Source of the DNA: Linderina pennispora
Lineage: Eukaryota; Kickxellomycota; Kickxellomycetes; Kickxellales; Kickxellaceae
Length of the DNA stretch: 15,268 bases
Reading direction: 5' to 3'
NCBI RefSeq assembly: GCF_002104995.1
Contig: NW_024468278.1
Coordinates: 64,001-79,268 of the forward strand
Below are positions 8,078 to 15,268 of the stretch, piece by piece (the stretch's first letter is position 1; every line of letters starts with the position of its first letter). Made by a program: the position numbers and the translations under genes. Below the pieces are notes generated by a model. That model was not told the origin of the DNA, made no database searches, and worked only from the letters and a program-made list of their open reading frames with translations.

Positions 8078-8693
8078 TTATATAACTGTGACCATTCTGT
8101 AGCCCTCACTTACAACTCTTAGATATATTTGTTGGTGTATTATTCCTTTCTATAGAGTAATTGCTTTTCTAAAAGAACTATCATCTGGTATCTAAATATG
8201 AGTTGGCTGTATATCTCTCCTATTAATATGAATATCTAAATAGTAGTAGGAATGTCCTCTGAATATACAGAGTGCATAATATATAACTACAAAACCATTA
8301 CTAAAATAGAGAACAATATGAGCAACTCTTTACTAAAGGCTTAAGATCTAGATTCTCATATAAATATTGCCCTTATTTCATCTAGTATGGCATCTTCAAT
8401 CACTGTTGTTAGTGCATTGATCTTTTGTTCACCTATAGAAACTACACCTCAGACATTTCTTATAGACAAATCATATTATTTGCTTATTTGAGTATTTTCT
8501 GTCTATCTAACTAATATGCATCTCTTAATAGTAAAACTAATCACATCTTATCAAAAGTGTGATATTGCTTAGATATAGGATATATAGACCAGAAGTAATT
8601 TCTCAGATTTAGAACAATAGATATATTATCATCAACTCTTCTAAGAATATTTACTGTATTAAGCATATTCTTATGTGATTTGTATATTTGATA
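8078..8693 (-). pseudogene. HLP copy D: decayed C-terminal fragment, subtype B
   Basis: Read on the minus strand, this matches the last 205 or so codons of the 544-residue gene, with many stops and indels. The best piece (8541-8693) reads VNILRRVDDNISIVLNLRN against VEKVLRRVDENITIVPSQRN, and KQYHTF is kept. The family stop codon is at 8078-8080. Homology ends abruptly at 8693, where a TTTTAAAATAGC repeat unit begins. It is convergent with the intact 79-residue gene, 8 bp between stops. Confidence 0.8.
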
Positions 8694-8926
8694 TTTTAAA
8701 ATAGCAAGTTTGATACTTTCTAAAATTGATGACATATATGATTGCTTGGTGCATATCTATTAATTACAGATGGGATTCTAACAACTTGATGAATTTATTA
8801 TGATTTTTTAAAATGGCATAATTTGATTCTTTTTAAAATTGATGATAAATATAATTGCTTGGTATTAGAAAAATAGTTATAAATAGGATGATAATGACTT
8901 GATGACTAGAACATGATGTTTTAAAA
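8694..8926 (+). repeat. Tandem 112-113 bp repeats, array 1
   Basis: Two units start with TTTTAAAAT at 8694 and 8806; a third TTTTAAAA at 8919 closes the array. Each unit contains TCTAAAATTGATGA or a variant, then ATTGCTTGGT, then ACTTGATGA, and ends in the next TTTTAAAA. The unit corresponds to the 3' end of the transposase gene (codons for S-K-I-D-D-N-Y-D-C) plus the sequence up to the motif. Units 1 and 2 match units 2 and 3 of array 2. Confidence 0.8.
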
Positions 8927-9038
8927 TGGCAGCATTTGGAGGTTATTCACAATCACTAGGAGGTCATTCACAATCACTAAACTAAGTAAAAAATAATTAG
9001 AAAGTTGTAAAACTTTTTGTTCTTTTGTTTTTTTTGAA
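8927..9038 (+). repeat. Flank of hairpin H4 with a doubled GGAGGNNATTCACAATCACTA
   Basis: After the repeat array, GGAGG(T)TATTCACAATCACTA occurs at 8940 and again at 8961 (with GGTCATTCAC), a 21-bp tandem duplication. The second copy is followed by the 60-bp flank also found after the transposase at 7666. No gene is seen. Confidence 0.55.
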
Positions 9039-9172
9039 CTTCTCCGAAACCCCCTTCGGCATCCTGAAAAATTTCAGTTGATACACAATTAATATGCTTC
9101 TACTGAGATACAGGCTGCGTCCCGAGAAATCAACTGAAATTTTTCAGGATGCCGAAGGGGGTTTCGGAGAAG
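9039..9172. repeat. Hairpin H4 (type A): perfect 44-bp inverted repeat, 46-nt loop
   Basis: Arms 9039-9082 and 9129-9172 are exact reverse complements; the loop 9083-9128 is identical to the loop of H1. Compared with H1 the arms carry a paired change (TCTACG to TCTCCG on the left, CGTAGA to CGGAGA on the right) and lack the outer GATGCCAAATATGG segment on both sides. Confidence 0.95.
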
Positions 9173-9346
9173 CGTCTGTTCTTATATTTTTGTTTATTAG
9201 TTAATCTAGGTGCTAAAATCTTTTTGGCCATCACTAAACATTCTGATTTTTAAAATATTTTTCAACTGCTAGTAATTGATTTGTTATTTAATACTTGGTT
9301 ATTCTGATACAAGATATTAAGTTTCTTTAAACTTTCTTATTTATGA
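9173..9346 (+). promoter_or_regulatory. Leader after H4
   Basis: A conserved type A leader ending in ATGAATGGCCTCC. Here the HLP frame is absent: the leader runs directly into an internal segment of the transposase gene. Confidence 0.6.
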
Positions 9347-9966
9347 ATGGCCTCCCAACTGAAGACTGTAGAGATCACCCAGACTCAAGAATGATTAAGA
9401 ACATGGGGTTGCTGAAGAATATATCACCTATTGATTGTATTGTGCTTGATGGTGGTTATCCACAAAGTATTTTGGAAGAGATGACTGAGGAAGAAGAGCA
9501 GGATACTTTTGGACTGCACAACTTTTGTTTACCAGTAAGAAAGCAGAGAGGAACAAGCTTATCAGAAACAGAAAGCTGAATATAATTCCCATCTTGGATC
9601 ATTCCGTTCAATGGTAGAAAATACATTTGGAGAACTAGGCAATACATTCAAAAGGCTGTCAAACAGGGAGATTGTTAGAGTAAAGAATAGGAATGTTTAC
9701 AATGTTGCAAATGAAGTTATGCTGCTTACTCTATAATATGAAGAAGATACTAGCAAACAGTGATGTACAAATTGATCATCATCACTCACTCTGGGTTATG
9801 AGCAACTTTGATTACCCTGATACACATGATAAGTCAACACAAGTGGAACCAATACATACTTTGCCCCCAAAAAGCAGAGTTAGAAGCATCTATTGTTGAA
9901 ATTCAAAATTGATTCCTTCAATCTAAAATTGATGATACATATGATTGCTTGGTGCATATCGATTAA
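9343..9966 (+). pseudogene. Leader-fused C-terminal transposase fragment
   Basis: The first leader ATG (9343) reads in frame M-N-G-L and then P-T-E-D-C-R-D-H-P-D-S-R-M, joining the leader to the transposase at the residue after the V-S of its VSPTEDC motif. The second catalytic Asp (CIVLDGGYPQ) and the VENTFGELG Glu are present; the first Asp is lost. Frameshifts (one extra base each) lie near 9574, 9704 and 9868. The family stop is TAA at 9964-9966. It is explained by a deletion from HLP codon 3 to the middle of the transposase in a unit like 4140-7640, with a short CC(A)AC microhomology at the joint. It is probably not functional. Confidence 0.75.
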
Positions 9967-10242
9967 TTACAGATGGAGTATTAATGACTTGATGACTTGA
10001 ATTTGATGTTTTAAAATAGCACAGCTTGATTCTTTCTAAAATTGATGACACATATGATTGCTTGGTGCATATCTATTAATTACAGATGGGATTCTAATAA
10101 CTTGATGAATTTATTATGATTTTTTAAAATGGTATAGTTTGATACTTTCTAAAATTGATGAGTTATATGATTGCTTGGTATTAGATAAATAGTTATAAAT
10201 AGGATGATAACGACTTGATGACTTGAACATGATGTTTTAAAA
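9897..10242 (+). repeat. Tandem 113-bp repeats, array 2
   Basis: Three units end with TTTTAAAA at 10009, 10122 and 10235, spaced 113 bp apart. The first unit is the end of the transposase fragment itself, which shows where the repeat came from. Units 2 and 3 match the two units of array 1, including the differing middle segments, so the arrays were copied as blocks. Confidence 0.85.
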
Positions 10243-10271
10243 TGGCAGCTTTTGAATAAATCTAATTCTAT

Positions 10272-10337
10272 AAGGAGATCAGTCAGAAATGGTTAGCTAT
10301 TTAATAATTATTAATATTTTTGTTGTTTTCTTGTTCT
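10272..10337 (+). repeat. Conserved hairpin-outer flank before H5
   Basis: Plus-strand copy of the AAGGAGATCAGTCAG block, nearly the same as the minus-strand copy at 1891-1954, and directly preceding hairpin H5. Confidence 0.65.
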
Positions 10338-10504
10338 GATGCCAAATATGGTGCTTCTACGAAACCCCCTTCGGCATCCTGAAAAATTTCAGTTGATACA
10401 CAATTAATATGCTTCTACTGAGATAGAGGCTGCGTCCCGAGAAATCAACTGAAATTTTTCAGGATGCCGAAGGGGGTTTCATAGAAGCACCATATTTGGG
10501 CATC
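10338..10504. repeat. Hairpin H5 (type A): near-perfect 60-bp inverted repeat
   Basis: Left arm 10338-10397 and right arm 10444-10504 pair over 60 bp with one mismatch (CGAAA opposite TTTCA) and one extra G near the outer end. The 46-nt loop differs from those of H1 and H4 by one base. It is the least perfect of the complete type A hairpins. Confidence 0.93.
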
Positions 10505-10672
10505 TTTGTTTGTTTGTTTAATCTAGTTGCTAGAATCTTTTTGGCCATTGCTAAACATTCTGTTTTTTAAAATATTTATCTACTGTTAGTAATTGATTTC
10601 TTATTTGTTAATTGGTTATTCTGTTAACAGATATTTAGTTTCTTTAAACTTTTATATTTATGAATGGCCTCC
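10505..10672 (+). promoter_or_regulatory. Leader after H5, ending at the array edge
   Basis: A conserved leader, very close to the H1 leader, ending in ATGAATGGCCTCC at 10660-10672. Beyond it the sequence is unrelated to HLP. The break falls after the same GGCCTCC as in the H4 copy. Confidence 0.6.
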
Positions 10673-11973
10673 ATTGGCTATAGATATCAGTCAGGGGTAA
10701 TGCCAGCCTGGCTTAGATACCTGGTAGAGCAAGTTGAGATACCATTCACTAAGTTGCAGTTTGAAAAATCAAGGTACTTTTTTTTTTTTCAAAATGTGAA
10801 AATAGCTATACCTATGATAGGGGGTCCACTATTTGGGCTGCTTTATATTCTGCAAGTACGAAATATGGCTAGTTGGCTGGCTGCCAAAAGGTGGGCTAGA
10901 GTCACTGTTATAAACAAAAAATAAATGGAGCTGACTAAGCAAAAAATTGTCAACCATGCTACATATTCCTAGCACTGGTAAAAATTAAATGCCAATATAG
11001 TGGTGGGTTACTTAGGTATTGATATAGAAAACCCAGGCATCAGCCAGTACTTGATCATGACCAGTATTAAAATGCATTCATCTGCATTCAAATTTCATTA
11101 TTCATCTAGCACCAAACTGATTATCTATTACACAACTCTATCTCATATAAACAAGGTGATGCTAACATGCATCATCTGTAGCCAACATGTGTTTCCAGGC
11201 GAATTATGCAAGAGAATACTGAGGCAAAGCATCTGTAGGTACTTTACTATGATGCATTGTAAAAACTAGCATCCTTATAAAATATACCAAAGGGATCAAG
11301 CCTATACAACACCTAGTAAATAAAGCCAGGGTGTTTAAACCATATGTGTTGTGCATAGAGCATAGGCATAGAAGTAGATATACCAGGTGTGCCACTAGTT
11401 ACCTTATGTAAATAAGAGTAGTGTTTGACAACAGAATAACTATATACTCATTATGATGGTTGTCTGAATAGTGCCTGGTGAAACTGTTGGTTGTTGGGGA
11501 GTTGTGTGGTGTAAGTATGCAGTATATAGAGGTGTGTACTTCAAGTGAAAGTCACAGTGAGAAAAGAGAAAGAGAGAAAAGAGAAATGATTACATACCCT
11601 AACAATTGGCACATACACTCACTACGAAACGAATGTCTTCGATCTATGTTTCGATTTGAGACATCATACCAAGGGAGATATCATGTCTCCCTCAAAGGTC
11701 CGGGTCTGTGCACCTGCTGCCATGCACCCGGCCGCTGCGGCAACGGATTCGTGCCATGCAAATGAAGGGGGTATCGCTGAGGCAATATCATCGCAAGCAT
11801 GTCTCTCTACATGCGATGTCTGCGGATTAGTATTGCAGATATAGGTTCGTGAGAACATCGATCGCCATGATTCGCCGTGGTGATCAACAGGTCTGCAAAT
11901 CATCCCAACGGGTTTTGACGAGCTGCGGTAGCTGAACTATCCCTCCACTTTGGCAATGGACAGCATGCTCTGT
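10673..11973. other. Region without a convincing gene
   Basis: About 1.3 kb with only short, unconvincing open frames. The first part (to about 11.5 kb) is AT-rich, with scattered TAGC/CCAGG-like words and no similarity to the repeat modules. Bases 11558-11588 are a GA-rich purine run. From about 11.6 kb the composition rises toward that of the carboxypeptidase genes. An imperfect hairpin, CATCGCA...TGCGATG, lies near 11790-11819. No tRNA or other RNA gene was recognised. Confidence 0.5.
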
Positions 11974-11994
11974 CTTGGCACAGGGCGGTTCGGC

Positions 11995-12002
11995 TATAAA
12001 AA
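11995..12002 (+). promoter_or_regulatory. TATA box of the first carboxypeptidase gene
   Basis: TATAAAAA preceded by a GC-rich GGCGGTTCGGC lies 72 bp upstream of the chosen ATG, followed by a pyrimidine-rich stretch typical of a fungal transcription start region. The call rests on motif and position only. Confidence 0.6.
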
Positions 12003-12073
12003 CCCTTTTCTTTTGCTGCCAGCCATTTTTAAATCCAGTTGTTCTTTTAACTCCAGGTTATTTTGATTCAGGA

Positions 12074-13559
12074 ATGAAGTTTATCGTTTGTGCTTTATCC
12101 GTCCTTGCCTTTGCAGGCAGTGCTGTCAACGCTGCTCCTTCAGATCAGTTTGTGTTTAGCCCCCACCATCGACCAGGGTTCGCAGATGGGTCTCTCCAAA
12201 ATGCCAAAAGCAGTGGACAATGGACTCAAATAACAACCATGGACGCATTCCCGACTACCGCTTGCGCATCAAGAGCCCGCAGCTATGTGATACCAGTGTC
12301 ACACAGTACAGTGGGTATATGGACACCGATGAGGACAAGCACTTTTACTTCTGGTTCTTCGAAGCGCGAAATGTCCCCAGCGATGAGGCACCTCTAATTC
12401 TGTGGACCAACGGTGGACCTGGCTGCAGTTCCTTCACTGGTCTTCTGATGGAGCACGGTCCGTGCCGTGTGAGCAAAGGTGGAAACAGCACCGAGTATAA
12501 TCCTTATGGATGGAACGACCGCGCGAATATCATCTTCATTGACCAGCCGCTGAACACAGGATTCTCGTATGGAAAGAAGGTTGACAACTCGTATGATGCC
12601 GGAAAGGACGTCAACGTGTTCCTGCGCATGTTCTACAAGAGTTTCCCGCAGTATGCCAATAGCGAGCTGCATGTGTTTGGCGAGTCTTACGGCGGTCATT
12701 ACGTGCCAGCTATTGGCAAAGCTATCCACGAGGCTAATCTGGAACTGGTCAAGAAGCGTGAAATGAGCCTGCTTAGCAAAGCAGAGGCTGAGGTCGATGT
12801 CCTTCCGCTTGTTTCAATTGGTATTGGTAACGGCTTGGTTGATGTGTTGACTCAGCATGCGTACTACGCCAAAATGGCTTGCAACTCTACATACCCACCC
12901 GTTCTTCCTCAAGAGACTTGCGACAAGATGGATGCTGCTGTTCCTACCTGCGACTTTTTGGTCAAGGCATGCTACAAGTGGCAAACCCGCCTCGCGTGTA
13001 TCCCAGCCGAGTACTACTGCCTCAGTCGCATCATGGGTCCTTACAGCGATGGCACGCACAACAACCCTTACGATGTTCGCAAGAAGTGCGTGGGCGACAA
13101 TTTGTGCTATGAAATTGAGGACGATATCGACAGGTATCTGAACATTCCGGCTGTTCAGCAGGAGCTTGGTGTTGACGTGCCAAAGTTTGTCGGCTGCAAC
13201 CAAAAGGTCAGCGAGGGGTTCCTTCTCAACGGCGATTGGATGAAGCCATTGGTGCGTGAAATCCCCCGCTCCTTGAAGCTGGAATTCGTGTCCTCAACTA
13301 CGCTGGTGATGCAGACTGGATCTGTAACTGGTACGGCAACAAGGCATGGTCGCTCAAGCTCGACTGGTCCGGCAAGGACGGTTTCAACGGGGCCGACGAT
13401 ACTGAGTGGAATGTCGACAGCGAGCAGGCTGGTGAGGCCCGCACCTTCGAGAACTTCACATTCCTGCGTGTGTTCGGCGCTGGACACATGGTTCCCTACG
13501 ACCAGCCCAAGAACTCGCTGGACATGATCAACCGCTGGCTCGACGGAAAGCCGTTCTAG
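12074..13559 (+). CDS. Serine carboxypeptidase 1 (carboxypeptidase Y type, S10), two apparent frameshifts
   Basis: The start at 12074 gives a clear signal peptide (MKFIVCALSVLAFAGSAVNA) and a pro-region of about 45 residues, short for this family. Motifs: NGGPGCSS (oxyanion region), FGESYGGHY with the nucleophile Ser (codon 12685-12687), AGDADWICNWYGN with the Asp, and FGAGHMVPYD with the His (codon 13485-13487). Cysteines in CDTS, CDKMD and CYKW fit the disulfide-rich family. Predicted length is about 495 residues, usual for S10. It should act in the vacuole or secreted, removing C-terminal residues from peptides. Single-base deletions are inferred in C runs near 12250-12253 and 13263-13267; apart from these, no stop interrupts the gene. 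The stop is TAG 13557-13559. These may be sequence errors or a recent pseudogene. Confidence 0.85.
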
Positions 13560-13727
13560 TCGATCCGGGTTATCTTTTCCCCGCACCCTTTTCATAAGGT
13601 CTATGCGAATCAACTATGCACAGCAGCTATCATGTGTCTGCGAGTTTAGGTGGCAACTGTGAGAAAAATGTGAGGGACTGCTTTGCCTACTCTTTTCTTA
13701 TTGTTCTCATAAGAATCCATTTTTGAC
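13560..13727 (+). promoter_or_regulatory. Short intergenic region and presumed promoter of carboxypeptidase 2
   Basis: Only 168 bp separate the two carboxypeptidase genes. This must hold the 3' end of the first and the promoter of the second. A pyrimidine-rich tract (CTACTCTTTTCTTATTGTTC) lies about 35-50 bp before the ATG; no TATA box is seen. Confidence 0.4.
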
Positions 13728-15228
13728 ATGCTATTTACTAGGTCACGCTTGGCACTTGGCACTGTGCTTCTCCTGGCTACTGCAGTCACTGCCACGCCAG
13801 CTCACCAGCATGTTTTCAACCAGCACCATCACGGCGCCGCAGCATCTAAGGTATCTGGCCGTGTGGCTAACCCAGCGATGGTAGACATGAGCCAGTGGAC
13901 AACAGTGTCCACAATGGATGCGATCCCCAACTATCGACTGCGCGTGAAGAACCCGGGTCTGTGTGATACCAGCGTCAACCAGTACAGCGGGTATCTCGAT
14001 ACCGCGGAGGACAAGCACTTTTTCTTCTGGTTCTTTGAAGCACGCAAGGTCAAGCACGAAGATGCGCCGCTCATTCTGTGGCTCAACGGCGGCCCTGGCT
14101 GCAGTTCGTTCACCGGTCTGCTGATGGAGCTTGGCCCGTGCCGTGTCAGTGAGGGTGGCAACGGCACAGACCACAATCCGTTTAGTTGGAATGATCGTGC
14201 GCACATCATCTTCCTTGACCAGCCCACCAATGTTGGCTTCTCATATGGTTCAGACGTGTTCAGCTCTGTTGCGGCAGGAAGGGACGTCAATGCGTTGCTC
14301 CACTGTTTTACAAGAGCTTCCCGCAGTATGCTAACAGCGAGCTCCATGTTTTCGGGGAGTCATACGGCGGCCACTATGTCCCGGCTGTGGGCAAGGCAAT
14401 CCATGAGGCGAACAGGGAATTGGAGAGCAAGCGGTCGCTGAGCCTTCTTTCTGTGAGTGAAGAGGAACAGCGCATTTTGCCACTCGCTTCTATTGGTATT
14501 GGAAACGGAATTGTCAATCCGCTTGTCCAGTTCAAGTATTTCTCGACAATGGCGTGCAACTCGACCTATCCAGCCACACTTCCCCAAGAGACCTGTGATA
14601 AGATGGATGCCGCCTATCCGACATGCGCCCGCCTTTTGCGCGAGTGCTACAGATGGAATGATGTATCCAGGTGCGAGACTGCGACTAACTATTGCTACCC
14701 TACTATCAAGGGCCATACATGGATACCGGGAGAAATCCCTATGACGTGCGGCGCTACTGCGTCGGCAACGGGCTATGCTACGAAATCGAGGACGACATTG
14801 ACACCTATCTGAACAATGCTGGCGTGCAGAAGGCACTTGGTGCTGAAGTCAAGAAGTTTGAGTCGTGCTCGGAGAAGGTTGGAACTGGGTTTTCGCATGA
14901 CGGTGATCATTCGAAGCCCTTCCACCAGTATATTCCGCCCCTTCTTGCTGACAATCCCGTGTGCTTATCTACGCTGGGGATGCTGACTTTACATGCAATT
15001 GGTATGGCAACAAGGCGTGGTCGATGGAGCTCGAGTGGCCAGAAAAGGAAGCATTCAATGGTGCCAGTGATGAGCTATGGTTGGTGGACGGTGTGGGTGC
15101 TGGCGAGGTGCGCACCCATGAAAATTTCACTTTCCTGCGCGTGTTTGGTGCCGGACACATGGTCCGTATGACAGCCCAAGGAGTCTCTAGACATGATCAA
15201 CCGCTGGCTCGACAGAAAGCCATATTGA
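13728..15228 (+). CDS. Serine carboxypeptidase 2 (carboxypeptidase Y type, S10), several apparent frameshifts
   Basis: A tandem paralogue of the preceding gene. The ATG at 13728 gives a signal peptide ([20 protein letters not shown]) and a His-rich pro-region. Motifs: [22 protein letters not shown] with the nucleophile Ser (codon 14360-14362), [13 protein letters not shown] with the Asp, and FGAGHMV with the His (codon 15156-15158); the stop is TGA 15226-15228. Five single-base deletions are inferred from the paralogue: near 14304-14312, 14695-14712, 14960, 15163 and 15172. All are losses, none creates a missing motif, and no in-frame stop is otherwise seen. Either this stretch has deletion-type sequence errors or the gene has recently begun to decay. 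Same expected activity as its neighbour; the pair arose by tandem duplication. Confidence 0.8.
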
Positions 15229-15268
15229 GCACTGAATGCCCATATTTATACCATTTTACTCCAAGCAA

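Larger units (their letters stand above)
1..10672. mobile_element. Nested array of hairpin-bearing element copies (HLP, 79-residue protein, DDE transposase)
   Basis: The whole AT-rich left part is built from repeated modules in both orientations: five hairpins, five leaders, four HLP copies, two 79-residue genes, two transposase copies and two 113-bp repeat arrays. The fullest unit (about 4140-7640, plus) reads hairpin H3, leader, HLP pseudogene, reverse 79-residue pseudogene, transposase pseudogene, TTTTAAAA. Other copies are deletions or rearrangements of this order. The right limit is placed where the last leader stops after GGCCTCC at 10672 and unrelated sequence begins; the left limit is off window. 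No clear target-site duplication was found for the whole array. That it is transposon-derived is well supported by the transposase; that HLP belongs to the same element is inferred from the unit order. Confidence 0.75.

Noticed and set aside
1723-10504. Integrated parvovirus-like or other hairpin-ended virus genome
   Set aside because: No capsid gene or superfamily 3 helicase is visible, loops do not occur in both orientations, and a DDE transposase shares the unit; the likeness is structural only.
10664-10924. 86-codon frame starting at the leader ATG after H5
   Set aside because: Only the start comes from the leader; the rest is unrelated, contains a T run giving FFFFF, and shows no motif.
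11478-11765. 95-codon frame upstream of the carboxypeptidase genes
   Set aside because: It begins at a non-ATG codon, crosses the GA-rich run and has no recognisable feature.
11975-12073. Longer N-terminus for carboxypeptidase 1
   Set aside because: It would translate through the TATA box and remove the signal peptide from the N-terminus; ATG 12074 fits much better.
1-15268. CRISPR array, tRNA or rRNA genes
   Set aside because: No short regularly spaced direct repeats of the right kind, and no cloverleaf or rRNA-like sequence was recognised on either strand; the 113-bp repeats have no unique spacers.

Overview
The window looks like nuclear DNA of an early-diverging fungus (Zoopagomycota or Mucoromycota type). 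This is inferred from two tandem, intronless serine carboxypeptidase genes of the fungal carboxypeptidase Y type at about 50% GC (12.07-15.23 kb), next to about 10.6 kb of AT-rich repetitive DNA carrying a DDE transposase of a type I associate with such fungi. The phylum call is inference; no search was possible.

Layout. (1) 1-10672: a nested array of mobile-element copies. Its modules are (a) long, near-perfect DNA hairpins (five, H1-H5; four with intact arms of 44-61 bp); (b) a leader of about 130-175 bp; (c) a gene for a protein of about 545 residues of an unrecognised family, called here the hairpin-linked protein or HLP: one complete copy (1977-3611, minus), one copy open to the window edge (1-1565, minus), one frameshifted copy (4439-6084, plus) and one 3' fragment (8078-8693, minus); (d) a 79-residue small gene tail-to-tail with HLP (intact at 7830-8069, broken at 6087-6327); (e) a frameshifted DDE transposase gene (6371-7603) and a second C-terminal fragment (9352-9966); (f) 112-113 bp tandem repeats made from the transposase 3' end; (g) a recurring TTTTAAAATRG motif at gene ends and module joints. 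The fullest unit runs from about 4.14 to 7.64 kb: hairpin, leader, HLP, small gene (reverse), transposase. (2) 10673-12073: no convincing gene; composition shifts from AT-rich to mixed, ending in the promoter of the first carboxypeptidase. (3) 12074-13559 and 13728-15228: two tandem carboxypeptidase genes, each with a signal peptide and the family motifs, each interrupted by single-base deletions.

How it may work. Each HLP gene lies about 130-175 bp downstream of a hairpin. The two HLP subtypes go with two hairpin subtypes, whose arms differ from each other while remaining perfectly matched within each hairpin. This suggests that the hairpin is the cis-acting site (origin, end or binding site) of the HLP/79-residue/transposase element, and that its arms are kept matched by a copying or correction process. 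This system is the part of the window most likely to be undescribed.
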